The position numbers and the translations under genes are program-made. A stretch of 64,000 nt of DNA from Myxococcus landrumus (lineage in GTDB: Bacteria > Myxococcota > Myxococcia > Myxococcales > Myxococcaceae), in the NCBI RefSeq assembly GCF_017301635.1, contig NZ_CP071091.1, forward strand, positions 7,432,501 through 7,496,500, written 5' to 3'. Within the stretch, counting starts at the first letter, position 1. Each line of letters opens with the position of its first letter. A model generated the notes under the pieces. It was not told where the DNA came from, ran no database searches, and saw nothing but the letters and a program-made list of their open reading frames with translations. Positions 27,418 through 36,529 of the stretch are shown here, piece by piece.

Positions 27418-28452
27418 TCATCCCCGGGGAAAGAGGCGCGCCTGGCGGATGCGGACCGGGAGGGTCTGGCCGGGGCGCACGTCGAGCGGCGGGGCCACCA
27501 CGCGCAGGAGCGTGCCGTCGACGGGGAAGCGGTACTCGGCCGCGTAGCCCAGGAACAGGCGCGCGGAGAGGGGCAGCGGTGTGCCGTGTCCTCCCAGCTC
27601 CAGCTCTTCGGGGCGCACCACCAGCGTGGCGGCGCCGTGCGTCGCGGAGACCTCCGGGGGCAGGGAGAACACTCCGCCGCCGTGGGCGGTGTGGAACGCG
27701 CCGTCGCGCACCTCGCCAGAGAGCACGTTGGCGCCTCCGACGAAGCCCGCGACGAAGGGCGTGGCGGGCTCGCGGTAGAGCGTCTCTGGCGTGGCCACCT
27801 GCTCCAGGACGCCCTGGTTCATCACCGCGATGCGGTCCGACAGCGCGAGCGCCTCGCCCTGGTCATGGGTGACGAAGACGAGGGTGGTGCCCAGCCTCGC
27901 GCGCAGGGCCGCGATTTCGGCGCGCAGCTCTTCTCGCAGCGCCGCGTCCAGGTTGGAGAGGGGCTCGTCGAGCAGCAGCACACGCGGCCCCGCGACCAGG
28001 GCCCTCGCCAGGGCGACGCGCTGGAGCTGTCCCCCGGAGAGCTCATGCGGCTTGCGCGTCGCGAGCTTCTCCAGCCGCACCCAGCGCAGCGCCTCGCTCA
28101 CCTGGGCTGCGAGCGCTGTCTTGGGCATGCGACGCAGCGTCAGCGGATAGGCGACGTTCTCCTCCACCGTGCGGTGGGGCCACACGGCATAGCCCTGGAA
28201 CACCATCCCCAGTCCGCGCCGCTCGGGAGGCACCCGCACGCCGGGCCCGGCCACCACGTCACCGCCGAGACGGAGGACTCCCGCGTCGGGGTGCTCCAGC
28301 CCCGCGAGCATGCGCAGCGTCGTCGTCTTCCCGCAGCCGGACGGACCCAGCAGCGAGACGAGCTCTCCCTCCTGGACCTCCAGGCTCAGGCCGCGCACCA
28401 CGGGCGTGGTGCCGTAGGACTTGAACACGCCCTCCAGCGAGATGGCCGCCAT
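27418..28452 (-). CDS. ABC importer ATP-binding protein, FbpC/PotA type
   Basis: 344 residues. Walker A LLGPSGCGKTTTLRMLAG, Q loop, signature LSGGQLQRVALARAL, Walker B RVLLLDEPLSNLDA, H loop FVTHDQGEA, then a C-terminal TOBE-like region (about 240-344) typical of Fe3+, spermidine and phosphonate importers. The ATG overlaps the stop of the permease gene (TGATG), with GGAGG upstream, so the two are translationally coupled. It should energise the permease encoded just upstream. The substrate is not set by this subunit. Confidence 0.95.
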   Translation of the reverse strand: MAAISLEGVFKSYGTTPVVRGLSLEVQEGELVSLLGPSGCGKTTTLRMLAGLEHPDAGVLRLGGDVVAGPGVRVPPERRGLGMVFQGYAVWPHRTVEENVAYPLTLRRMPKTALAAQVSEALRWVRLEKLATRKPHELSGGQLQRVALARALVAGPRVLLLDEPLSNLDAALREELRAEIAALRARLGTTLVFVTHDQGEALALSDRIAVMNQGVLEQVATPETLYREPATPFVAGFVGGANVLSGEVRDGAFHTAHGGGVFSLPPEVSATHGAATLVVRPEELELGGHGTPLPLSARLFLGYAAEYRFPVDGTLLRVVAPPLDVRPGQTLPVRIRQARLFPRG

Positions 28453-30116
28453 CACCGCGCCTCCGTCGTGCGTCGAGAAACCAGCGCGAGCACGACTTGT
28501 CCCAGCACCACCAGCATCACGAAGGCACAGGCGAGCACCGCCGCCGCCGCGGGGTCCGCATAGCTCTGCAAGTCGAAGAGCAGCTTGCCCAGCACCTCCG
28601 AGCCCGCGGGCACCAGCAGCACGGACATGGTGATTTCCGTCGCGCACGAGAGGAACGCGAGGATGAAGGCCACCGTGAGCGCGGGCCGCAGGAGCGGCAG
28701 GGGCACATCGAGGAAGGCGCGCAGAGGGCTCGCGCCGCTGACCCGCGCCGCCTCCGTCAGCGAGGGGTCCAGTTGCGCCAGCGCCTCCGCGCTGTTGCGA
28801 GTCCCCAGCGCCAGGTACTTCGCCGCGTAGGCCACCAGCAGCAGCCACGGCGTATGCGCCATCGTCAGCACGAAGGCCACCTTGTCCAACAGGATGAAGC
28901 GCCAGTCCCGGGAGAACGCGAGCAGGAGCGCCAGCGCCAGCACCGTGCCCGGCACGGCATAGGGCCACACGGCCAGCGCCTCCACGCCGGCCCCGAGCCG
29001 CCGGAAGGCTCGCTGGAGCATCGCCGACGCCAGGCCGAAGCCACACACCAGCACTCCCGCCCCCGCCGCGAGCAGGAGGCTGAGCCCCGTGGCTCGCAGG
29101 GTGCGAGGCTGCGTCAACACGCTGGCCCAATGCGAGAGCGTCAATTCCTCCCACGCGAGCTGTGCGCCGAAGCCCCGCTGGAGCGAGGTGAGCAGGATGG
29201 CGCCCAGGGGCAACAGCACCAACAAAAGACACACGCTCGAGACACCCACGGTGGCCACCGTCCGCGCGCGGCCCAGCGCGAGAGGCCGCGAGGCCAGTCC
29301 CTTGCCCGCGCTCAACCTCACCCGGCCGGAGCGCCCCAGGGCCCACGTCACGAGCAGCGACAGCGGCGTCAGCGCCAGCAGCACGAGCGCGAGCACACAC
29401 GCCCGTCCCAGTCCTTCATCTCCTTGCAGCACCAGCTCGTAGATGCGCGTGGTGAGCACCCGCGTCGGAGGCGTCGCGGACACGCCCAGCAGATACGGGA
29501 CACCGAAGGATGACGCCGCCATGAGGAACACCATCACCGCGCCGGACAGGAGCGACGGGAGCACCAGCGGCACCGTCGTCGTCAGCAGCGCCCTCACTGG
29601 CGAGGCACCACACACGCGCGCGGCCTCCTCCAGCGCCGGGTCCATCCTGCGCAGCGCCGCCGCGCTCGCGAGCAGCACCAGGGGCAGGCCGGACAGCCCC
29701 TCGACGAAGGCGATGCCCACGGGCCCATGGATGTCGAGGGTGCCTTCCCCCAGCATCCGGTTGAGATAGCCCGCGCGAGGGCTCGCCAATGACAACCAAC
29801 CCATGCCCCAGATGAACGCGGGGATGGCGGAGGGCAGGGTGAAGAGGACGGTGAAGACGCCTCGCATCGGCAGGTCCGTGCGGAACAGCAACAGCGACAG
29901 CGGCGCCCCCAACGCGAGCGCGAGCAGCGCGGCCCCTCCCGAGATGACGAGCGTGTTCCCCAGCGCACCCAGCTCCGAGGCCAGTCCCTCCGTCCCCAGG
30001 TCTCCCGGTGCCCCCGCGCCGCGCGAGAGCAACATCACCACCGGTCCCACGGCGAACACGACCACCGGCACCAGCCACGCGGCCAATCCCAGCCATCGCG
30101 CCGAGGACGTGCTCAT
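28452..30116 (-). CDS. ABC importer fused double permease, FbpB/ThiP type
   Basis: 554 residues with about twelve membrane segments. Two binding-protein-dependent permease modules are fused in one chain; each has an EAA-type coupling loop (EEAARVCGASPVRALLTTTVPLV and a second, TEAARVSGASPLRAF). Fused permeases are typical of iron(III), thiamine and 2-aminoethylphosphonate importers. The ATG at 30116 overlaps the stop of the binding-protein gene (ATGA), and the ATPase gene overlaps its own stop, giving a three-gene coupled operon. Confidence 0.94.
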   Translation of the reverse strand: MSTSSARWLGLAAWLVPVVVFAVGPVVMLLSRGAGAPGDLGTEGLASELGALGNTLVISGGAALLALALGAPLSLLLFRTDLPMRGVFTVLFTLPSAIPAFIWGMGWLSLASPRAGYLNRMLGEGTLDIHGPVGIAFVEGLSGLPLVLLASAAALRRMDPALEEAARVCGASPVRALLTTTVPLVLPSLLSGAVMVFLMAASSFGVPYLLGVSATPPTRVLTTRIYELVLQGDEGLGRACVLALVLLALTPLSLLVTWALGRSGRVRLSAGKGLASRPLALGRARTVATVGVSSVCLLLVLLPLGAILLTSLQRGFGAQLAWEELTLSHWASVLTQPRTLRATGLSLLLAAGAGVLVCGFGLASAMLQRAFRRLGAGVEALAVWPYAVPGTVLALALLLAFSRDWRFILLDKVAFVLTMAHTPWLLLVAYAAKYLALGTRNSAEALAQLDPSLTEAARVSGASPLRAFLDVPLPLLRPALTVAFILAFLSCATEITMSVLLVPAGSEVLGKLLFDLQSYADPAAAAVLACAFVMLVVLGQVVLALVSRRTTEAR

Positions 30117-31159
30117 TTCGAGAAGGCCCGCGTGAAGGACTCCTTGAGCGAGCCCCCTCGCGCGAGCCCCTGCTGGAGCAGCTCTGGCGTCCACGGCTGC
30201 GTGCGCTCGAGCAGCACCTCCACGCCGGGCTCGCCCCGAGGCCCCGTGAGCCGAGGGTCCACCGCGTGCATGTCTCCCTTCTCGACGATGAGCCGCTGAC
30301 CCTCGGGAGACAGGAGCACATCCACCACGGCCCGCGCCGCCACGGGGTTGGGGGTCTTCGCGAGGATGGCCACGGGGCCTGGGATGGTGACCGCGCCATC
30401 CGTGGGCCAGACCACGTGAATCCGGCTGCCGCGTGTGCGCGCCGTCAGCGCGTTCTCCAGCAACAGGACACCCGCGTCGGCTTCACCGCTCTCCACCTTC
30501 TGGAGCACCGCCGCGTTGCCTCCCGCGACGATGGCGCCCTGCTTGCGCAGGCCCGCGAAGTAGCCCTCGCCATGCTGGGCCTGGCAGAACACCGCCCAGG
30601 TGAAGGCCGTGCCCGACGTGAGCGGGTCGCCGATGGCCACGCGCCCGGGCCATGTCCCATCCACCAGCGCCGCGAACGACGTGGGCGGAGGAAGCGAGCC
30701 CTCGCGGTGCACCAGCACCATGGTGGACACACGGATGGCGGCGTAGCGCGCGTCCAAATCCAGCAGCGCGCGAGGAACCCGCAGCACATGCGAAGACGCA
30801 TACGGCAGGAAGGTGCCGTCCCTCGCGAGCCGCTCCACGAGGAACGGGTCCGACGTGGCGAGGAGGTCGGCGCGGATGGCCCCCGCGGCGCGCTCGGCCT
30901 CCAGCCGGCTGGCCACCTTCTCGCTGCCGGCCTGGTACCAGCGCACGGTGACGCCGGGCAGCTCCCGCTTCAGCAGCGGCTCCAGCGCATCCAGCACGTG
31001 CTGGTACATGGACGTGTAGACCCAGACCTCGCCGGTGGGCGCGCCCTCGGAGGCGGCGCGGGTGCCGGAGGAGGGCGCGGCGGACTCGATGCGGCACGAG
31101 GCGAGCACGGCCAGCGCCAGGGCGAGGCCAGTCCCCCGGACAAGCGCGGGAAGGGACAT
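30113..31159 (-). CDS. ABC importer substrate-binding lipoprotein (Fe3+/phosphonate type)
   Basis: 348 residues. Start 31159 gives a lipoprotein signal (GLALALAVLASCRIE). The mature protein begins VWVYTSMYQHVLDALEP and continues with VRWYQAGSEKVASRLEAE and ADLLATSDPFLVERL, the pattern of the FbpA/PhnS binding-protein cluster. Two Tyr typical of iron ligands in FbpA are not clearly placed, so iron, aminoethylphosphonate or another anion remain possible. It heads a coupled operon with permease and ATPase. A strong terminator for the previous gene ends only about 25 bases upstream of its ATG. Confidence 0.92.
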   Translation of the reverse strand: MSLPALVRGTGLALALAVLASCRIESAAPSSGTRAASEGAPTGEVWVYTSMYQHVLDALEPLLKRELPGVTVRWYQAGSEKVASRLEAERAAGAIRADLLATSDPFLVERLARDGTFLPYASSHVLRVPRALLDLDARYAAIRVSTMVLVHREGSLPPPTSFAALVDGTWPGRVAIGDPLTSGTAFTWAVFCQAQHGEGYFAGLRKQGAIVAGGNAAVLQKVESGEADAGVLLLENALTARTRGSRIHVVWPTDGAVTIPGPVAILAKTPNPVAARAVVDVLLSPEGQRLIVEKGDMHAVDPRLTGPRGEPGVEVLLERTQPWTPELLQQGLARGGSLKESFTRAFSK

Positions 31160-31183
31160 GCGCCCGGGATTATGCACACAAAT

Positions 31184-31221
31184 GAAAAGCCCCTCCCGTG
31201 CGCGTGGGCACGAAAGGGGCT
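31184..31221 (-). terminator. Rho-independent terminator / possible attenuator
   Basis: On the minus strand AGCCCCT (31221-31215) pairs with AGGGGCT (31194-31188), and inner GTGC/GCAC bases extend the stem. TTTTC follows directly. It ends the dihaem cytochrome transcript and leaves only about 25 bases before the ABC operon start, so it may also gate readthrough. Confidence 0.85.
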
Positions 31222-31244
31222 GGCTTGCGTGGACGGACCGCCCG

Positions 31245-32567
31245 CTACTTGCAGCTTCGCGGCGGCATGGCGTCAATCCAGTCGGCGATGAGCTGGGCTC
31301 CCGCCTCGTGGCGCACGGCCCGGCCAATCTCCGGCATCATCTTCCCGGAGATTTCCGTGTGCATCCGGAACCAGAGGATGGACGTGTCGTGGCTGCCGGG
31401 GACGATGTCGAACTCACCGCCCACGCCGCCACCGGCGGAGCCCGGGCGCTTGCAATAGCCCAGGCTGAACTCATCCGTCGTCTTGATGTCCAGGAACAGC
31501 CGGCTGGTGATGCCGGGCTGCGCCTTGGGGTTGTGGCAGTGCGCGCAGTTGATATCCAGGTAGGTGCGCGCCCGCTGCGTCAGGTCCGCCTCGCCCGCGT
31601 TGAAGGCATCCGGAGCGCGGGGAACCTGCGCCGACGGCGGCAACCCCTCCAGCTTCCCGAGATTCGCCAGGTGCTGGAGCTGGTTGATGGGCTGGACGCC
31701 ATAGGTGTGCTCCCGGTTGAGATACCGGGCCTTCACGCCAATGGGCAGCAGGTGCTGGTTGTCCTGCTCATCCACCACGTGGTGACACTTCTGGCACTGG
31801 TTGCGCTGGGGCACCAGGTAGTCGAACTTCTTCGTCGCGCCCTGCTCGTCGATGAACGAGAAGTCCTTGAACACCTTCCCGCCGCTGGCCAGCGTCGCCT
31901 CCGTCAGCGCGTCGTTCCAGACGTAGGGATACGCCACCCAGCCCACCGGCTGAGGCTGCCGCACCAGGACGCGCGTCTCCAACGGACGCACGTTCTTCGT
32001 CGGCTCACGGAAGTCCGCCGGGAAGGCGAACGTCTTGGTGATGATGGTGCCCACCGGCAGGTCCAGCACCGCATCCGCCGAGTACAGCGCCGCCTTGCCC
32101 GCGGGGATGTACAGCGTGCGGGACTTGAGGGAGTAGTCGGAGAAGAGCGGCGTGGTCAGCTCATACGGGATGTTGCCTTCCACGGGCTTGAAGTCGCCGC
32201 CCGCGGGAGTCCCCGTGAAGAGGTTGTACCCCGACAACTCGTTGGGAATGGTCACCGTCCCCGGAGGGGGCCCAGCGTCCGTTCCCGCGTCGGAGCCCGC
32301 ATCGGTCCCCGCGTCCGTTCCTCCATCCTCGTGTCCCGCGTCAGTCCCCCCGTCGTCTCCAGCATCGGTGCCTCCGTCCTCTCCAGGACCAGAGTCACCC
32401 GCGTCCCGCCCGGAGTCGGGCGTGGATGCATCTCCGGCGTCGCCCGCATCCGGCGGGTCGATGATGTGGGTATTGTCTTCATCCCCACCGGAGCAGGCGG
32501 CCACCACCGCGGCAAGCAACACCGCGGTGAGGCCCAGGCGCGTCATGTACGGCGAACGCATGGTCAT
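31245..32567 (-). CDS. Dihaem c-type cytochrome lipoprotein, SO_2930/HNE_0200-like
   Basis: 440 residues. A lipoprotein signal (LLAAVVAACSGGDED) is followed by a 60-residue linker of repeated DAG/DGGTDAG units. The catalytic part carries two haem motifs, CQKCHH near residue 264 and CAHCHN near 347, with candidate axial Met late in the chain (GKMMPEIGR). The layout and the neighbouring parallel beta-helix gene match a conserved two-gene pair (TIGR03806 with TIGR03805, from family knowledge). It should be an envelope electron-transfer protein acting with its neighbour; the partner substrate is unknown. A strong terminator follows. Confidence 0.88.
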   Translation of the reverse strand: MTMRSPYMTRLGLTAVLLAAVVAACSGGDEDNTHIIDPPDAGDAGDASTPDSGRDAGDSGPGEDGGTDAGDDGGTDAGHEDGGTDAGTDAGSDAGTDAGPPPGTVTIPNELSGYNLFTGTPAGGDFKPVEGNIPYELTTPLFSDYSLKSRTLYIPAGKAALYSADAVLDLPVGTIITKTFAFPADFREPTKNVRPLETRVLVRQPQPVGWVAYPYVWNDALTEATLASGGKVFKDFSFIDEQGATKKFDYLVPQRNQCQKCHHVVDEQDNQHLLPIGVKARYLNREHTYGVQPINQLQHLANLGKLEGLPPSAQVPRAPDAFNAGEADLTQRARTYLDINCAHCHNPKAQPGITSRLFLDIKTTDEFSLGYCKRPGSAGGGVGGEFDIVPGSHDTSILWFRMHTEISGKMMPEIGRAVRHEAGAQLIADWIDAMPPRSCK

Positions 32568-32586
32568 GAGTCCTTGAGACTTCGGC

Positions 32587-34143
32587 TCAGGGGAGCTTCA
32601 GCGCGGGCGCGAAGCCCGAGCAGTTGAACGGCGCGGCCCCCGGGTTGTAGCGCCGCGTCTCCGCCCAGGCGCCGACGATGTCCGGCGTCGCCGAGGTGAG
32701 CTTCTTCTGCACGGCCTCCAGGTCCAGGTCCACCACCGCCGCCTTCGTGGTGGCGGGCACCGTGTTGTTGCTGAAGCAGAGGTTCATGCCGTTGGCCACG
32801 TTCTCGTTGCGCGGCGCCGGGTCGATGCCGTCCCACATCACGTGCTCCACGCGGTCCACGCCCGCGGCCGCCTTGCCGTAGGCATAGAGGTTGGAGATGA
32901 GGTAGCCCAGCGGACGGGACGCGGGGTTCGTCTCGCCGCTGTCCACGTTCTCACCGCTGCCACCCAGGAAGGTGTTGTGGTGGATGGACACGTCCGACGT
33001 GGAGAAGTTGAAGAAGCCCGCGGACCACAGCACGGGGTTGGGCTCGATGGCCAGACCGCTCAGCACCGCGATATCCACCGTGTTGTTGTTGCCCCACGTG
33101 TTGCCCACGAACTCCACCCGGCGCGACGCCAGGATGAACGTGCCCGTTCCGGCCGGCACCTGCGACACGGTGCTGCTGCTGCCGGAGTCCGACGCGAAGT
33201 TCTTCCGGTTGTTGCCCGTGATGGTGTTCTTGGTGACGAGCACGTCCGTGCCCTGGATGGGGTTGCCCGGCAGGTCGAACACCACCAGACCCGTGGTGTT
33301 GTCGATGGCCGTGTTGCCCTCCACGAAGGCGAACTTCGTGTTCTCGATTTCAATGCCCGCCACGTTCTGCTTCGCGATGTTCCGGCGCACGATGGCGTAG
33401 CGCGTCTGGCCCACGTAGATGCCCGCGTCCGACGCGTTGTAGGCCTCGCAGTCCTCCACGATGACGTAGCGCGACTTCACCGGGTAGATGCCGTACTTGC
33501 CGTTGGTCGGCTGGTTCGGGTTCGCCCACTCGGTGCGGATGCGCTGGATGAGGACGTTGCTGGAGTTCTCCACGCGCAACGCGTCCTTCTGCGCGCCCCA
33601 CAGCGCCACGTCGCGCAGCGTGAAGAGCTTGCCCACCACGTCCAGGCCGTTGGTGTTCGCGGCGGCGGTGGAGAAGTCCAGCACCGTGCTGGCCGCGCCA
33701 CCGGTGGCCTGGCCCTGCGCGCCCCGGCCCGCGCCCTGGAAGGTGATGCCGTCCTGGCGGATGGTCACCGCGTTGTCGAAGTGGAAGGTGCCCGCCCCCA
33801 GGGTGATGGTGGTGCACGGCTTCAAGTCATTGACGGCGTTCTGGAGCTGCTGCTCCTGGCCCGGGTTGAAGCTCAGCGCGTGGGTCTCCTTGCCCGCGCA
33901 CGTGAACTCCTGCGGCCAGACCGTGGGGCCCGCGTCCGGCGTGCCCGAATCCGGCTGCCCCGAGTCCGGCGTGCCGGAGTCCGGCGGCCCCGCGTCCGGT
34001 GTCTCCGCGCCCGGCCCCTTGGGAGGGTTGGGGTCCGCGTACGACCCGTCACCATCGTCATCCGAACAGGCGGGAATGGCGAGCAGGCTCATCAGGGAGA
34101 CGAGCGCGACACGGGTCACGCGCGAAAGCGGCAGACGGTTCAT
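32587..34143 (-). CDS. Parallel beta-helix repeat lipoprotein (TIGR03805-like)
   Basis: 518 residues. Start 34143 has a GGAGGAAG site. Lipoprotein signal (LLAIPACSDDD), then a PDSG/PDAG-repeat linker, then right-handed parallel beta-helix rungs (ITFQGAGRG, DAGIYVGQTRYAIVRRNI, GIEIENTKFAFVEGNTA, NPIQGTDVLVTKNTI). Such domains often bind or cleave polysaccharide, but no catalytic Asp cluster is obvious. The dihaem cytochrome gene begins 19 bases after its stop, so the pair is probably one operon whose promoter lies in 34144-34835. Confidence 0.9.
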   Translation of the reverse strand: MNRLPLSRVTRVALVSLMSLLAIPACSDDDGDGSYADPNPPKGPGAETPDAGPPDSGTPDSGQPDSGTPDAGPTVWPQEFTCAGKETHALSFNPGQEQQLQNAVNDLKPCTTITLGAGTFHFDNAVTIRQDGITFQGAGRGAQGQATGGAASTVLDFSTAAANTNGLDVVGKLFTLRDVALWGAQKDALRVENSSNVLIQRIRTEWANPNQPTNGKYGIYPVKSRYVIVEDCEAYNASDAGIYVGQTRYAIVRRNIAKQNVAGIEIENTKFAFVEGNTAIDNTTGLVVFDLPGNPIQGTDVLVTKNTITGNNRKNFASDSGSSSTVSQVPAGTGTFILASRRVEFVGNTWGNNNTVDIAVLSGLAIEPNPVLWSAGFFNFSTSDVSIHHNTFLGGSGENVDSGETNPASRPLGYLISNLYAYGKAAAGVDRVEHVMWDGIDPAPRNENVANGMNLCFSNNTVPATTKAAVVDLDLEAVQKKLTSATPDIVGAWAETRRYNPGAAPFNCSGFAPALKLP

Positions 34144-34835
34144 CAGACTTCCTCCAGCAGTGGAGCGCACCTCCCCTTCTCACGGGGAGCAAGCGGAGCG
34201 GTGCGCGGGATGCGCGAATCCTCGGTCTCATGACGCCCGACCTCAAGGGTCTGATGAGGAATTCGGCGCAGCGCATATTCATGACGCGCTGCAATGCGTG
34301 CTGGAGTGATGCTTGTATTTCCCGAGCCAGCAGATGTGTCCGCGTGTTGCCCTGTTTCCCCTTTGAGCAGGGCTCATTTTGGCCGTGGCACTTGGAGTAC
34401 GCGCCCCGAGGCCCGGTGAAACACTCATCGAAATAGACGCGCCGCATTACAGCGCTGAGCTGGCGTTGAATGACTCGCTATTGCGCGAGGGTTTCCGCGT
34501 GCCTTTCAAGTCCTGCCAGGGCGGGTGGTGATGTGATGGGAGGCGTTGCGCCTGTTCGTGATGGGGATGGTGCAAGGGGTGGGGTTGCGCGGAGGCCTGG
34601 GCCGCCCGCCGCTGGATGCCCAGGGAGGTGCTGGTGGACGCGTGCGCCCACCCCGAGTCCAGGCCGCGAGGACGCTGGGTGGAGAAATATCCCACCTGAG
34701 TGAAACGCGGGACGCGGAGCCGTGTGGTGCCGGGCAGATGTTCGGGGATTTCTGTAGTAGGAAGTCGCCCCTCTAGGAATTGTGATGGGCAGCGGGATTG
34801 CGGCCGCTGCAAGCAAGCCAAGGAAGGGCAAACAC
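34144..34835. other. 692-base region without a convincing gene
   Basis: This stretch separates divergent lipoprotein genes and must hold both promoters. It is less GC-rich than its surroundings between 34240 and 34500. A small hairpin TGAGC-AGG-GCTCA followed by TTTT (34364-34380, plus strand) could end a short RNA. Open frames here have atypical composition, no good ribosome binding sites and no recognisable domains. Confidence 0.45.
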
Positions 34836-35585
34836 ATGCGGAAGATGTGTCTTGTTGCGATGATGCTGAGCCTGGCGGCCTGCCAGCCTCAGGGGGCGAA
34901 GGACGGGGCCAGCGCCGCGGCGGCGGCAAACCCCCAGACGGATGAGCAGAAGACGCTGTACGCGCTCGGCGTGACGCTGGGCCGGAACATCAGCATCTTC
35001 GACCTGTCCCAGGAGGAGATGGCGTACGTCCAGGCGGGTCTCAACGCCCAGGTGAAGGGTGAGAAGTCCGCGGTGGAGCTGGAGACGTACGGCCCGAAGC
35101 TGTCGGAGCTGGCCCGCGCGCGCAGCACCCGCCGCGCCGAGAAGGAGAAGGAGAAGGCGAAGGCCTTCCTGGACACCCAGGCCAAGGAGCCCGGCGCGCA
35201 GAAGACCGAGTCCGGCCTGGTCTACAAGGAGCTGACCCCGGGCACGGGTGAGTCCCCGCAGGCCACGGACATGGTGAAGGTCCACTACAAGGGCACGCTG
35301 GCCGACGGCACGGAGTTCGACTCCTCCTACAAGCGGGGCGAGCCCACGCAGTTCCCGCTCCAGGGCGTCATCAAGTGCTGGACGGAGGGCGTGCAGAAGA
35401 TGAAGGTCGGCGGCAAGGCCAAGCTGGTGTGCCCGTCCGACATCGCCTACGGCGACCGCGGCGCGCCGCCGAACATCCCGGGCGGTGCGGCCCTGGTGTT
35501 CGAGGTGGAGCTGCTGGAGATCGTCAAGCCGCCGGTGGCTCCGCCGGCGCCCGCGATGCCGCCTTCCGCCGAGCAGAAGAAGTAG
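34836..35585 (+). CDS. FKBP-type peptidyl-prolyl isomerase lipoprotein (FkpA/Mip-like)
   Basis: 249 residues. Start 34836 follows AAGGAAGGG. Lipoprotein signal LVAMMLSLAACQPQ. An N-terminal helical dimerisation region (about 35-125, QTDEQKTLYALGVTLGRN and a Lys/Glu-rich long helix) precedes the FKBP domain (about 130-230): VKVHYKGTLADGTEFDSS, GVIKCWTEGVQKMKVGGK, IAYGDRGAPPNIPGGA. It speeds cis-trans proline isomerisation and helps fold envelope proteins. The tail is Pro/Ala-rich. A strong terminator follows, so it appears to be monocistronic. Confidence 0.95.
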   Translation: MRKMCLVAMMLSLAACQPQGAKDGASAAAAANPQTDEQKTLYALGVTLGRNISIFDLSQEEMAYVQAGLNAQVKGEKSAVELETYGPKLSELARARSTRRAEKEKEKAKAFLDTQAKEPGAQKTESGLVYKELTPGTGESPQATDMVKVHYKGTLADGTEFDSSYKRGEPTQFPLQGVIKCWTEGVQKMKVGGKAKLVCPSDIAYGDRGAPPNIPGGAALVFEVELLEIVKPPVAPPAPAMPPSAEQKK

Positions 35586-35615
35586 TCTCCCGGCTCCAAC
35601 GAGCGTGGGTGATAC

Positions 35616-35655
35616 GAGGGCTGGCCGGGGAATCCCCTGCCGGCCCTCTTGTTTT
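35616..35655 (+). terminator. Rho-independent terminator after FKBP gene
   Basis: GAGGGCTGGC (35616-35625) pairs with GCCGGCCCTC (35639-35648) with one G-T pair; inner GGGGA/TCCCC extends the stem. TTGTTTT follows. Confidence 0.9.
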
Positions 35656-35671
35656 CGCGCTGGGACCCGCC

Positions 35672-36520
35672 ATGAAGACCGCCATGCACCGCCACGTGTT
35701 GCTCCTGGGCTCGCTGCTGTTGCTGGGCGGCTGCATGCGCGGAGGCGTCCCGCGCGAGGTGCTGCGGGGCCCGTCGCCCACGGGCGCCATCACCGAGGAG
35801 GAATTCAAGGCGCTGCACACCTCGCCTGCCCAGGCGCCAGCCGTACCCCAGGGGCAGGAGGTGGAGGTGGGCGGGATGAAGGCCTACCTGAGCCTCCCGG
35901 AGAACGCGAAGGCGCCGCTGCCCGCGGTGCTCGTCATCCACGAGCAATGGGGGCTCGACGCGCACATCCGCCACTGGGTGGACCGGCTGGCGGCCAACGG
36001 GTACGCGGCGCTGGCGGTGGACCTGTATGACGGCAAGGTGCCCACCACGGCGGTGCAGGCGCTCGCGCTGTCGCGGAGGCTGGACCCGGCGCGGACGACG
36101 CTGGCGCTGAAGGCGGCGCATGCGTTCCTCCAGGAGGACACACGCGTGCGCGCCACGCGCACCGGGGTGTTGGGGTGGAGCGTGGGCGGGGGCTGGTCGC
36201 TCAAGGCCGCCATGGAGATTCCGGAGCTGGACGCGGCGGTGCTCTACTACGCCAACCCGGTGGTGACGGACGTGGAGGCGCTGGCCACCATCCGAGCCTC
36301 CGTGCTGGGCATCATCGCGGCGCGCGACGAGGTGATTCGCCGGGAGGAGTCGTGGGTGCTCCGCGATGCGTTGGATGGCGCGGGGGTGCGCCACCGCATC
36401 GTGGAGCTGGAGGGGGCGCATGGCTTCGCGAACCCGATGGACCCAGGCTACGACGAGCGCTCGGCGGCCATGGCCTGGGCGGAGGCGTCGATGTTCTTCG
36501 AGCACCACCTGCGGCGCTGA
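35672..36520 (+). CDS. Dienelactone-hydrolase-family lipoprotein
   Basis: 282 residues. Lipoprotein signal (LLLGSLLLLGGCMRGG), so an envelope enzyme. The alpha/beta hydrolase domain shows VLVIHEQWGLDAHIRHWVD, DRLAANGYAALAVDLYDG, nucleophile elbow GVLGWSVGGG, Asp in IIAARDEVI and His in EGAHGFANP. Classical dienelactone hydrolases have Cys at the nucleophile; Ser here points to an esterase-like activity. Substrate unknown. The gene starts just after the FKBP terminator and converges on the CAP protein with 9 bases between stops. Confidence 0.9.
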   Translation: MKTAMHRHVLLLGSLLLLGGCMRGGVPREVLRGPSPTGAITEEEFKALHTSPAQAPAVPQGQEVEVGGMKAYLSLPENAKAPLPAVLVIHEQWGLDAHIRHWVDRLAANGYAALAVDLYDGKVPTTAVQALALSRRLDPARTTLALKAAHAFLQEDTRVRATRTGVLGWSVGGGWSLKAAMEIPELDAAVLYYANPVVTDVEALATIRASVLGIIAARDEVIRREESWVLRDALDGAGVRHRIVELEGAHGFANPMDPGYDERSAAMAWAEASMFFEHHLRR

Positions 36521-36529
36521 GCGGCTGGC

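Noticed and set aside
32280-32450. Tandem repeat resembling a mobile or CRISPR-like array
   Set aside because: It encodes the DAG/DGGTDAG linker of the lipoprotein; units are short, degenerate and in frame.
34387-34405. Possible sigma-54 promoter (TGGCAC start)
   Set aside because: The -12 element (TTGC at correct spacing) is missing.
34447-34929. 160-residue minus-strand frame in the intergenic region
   Set aside because: It lacks a binding site, is Pro/Ser/His-rich and overlaps the FKBP signal region on the other strand.
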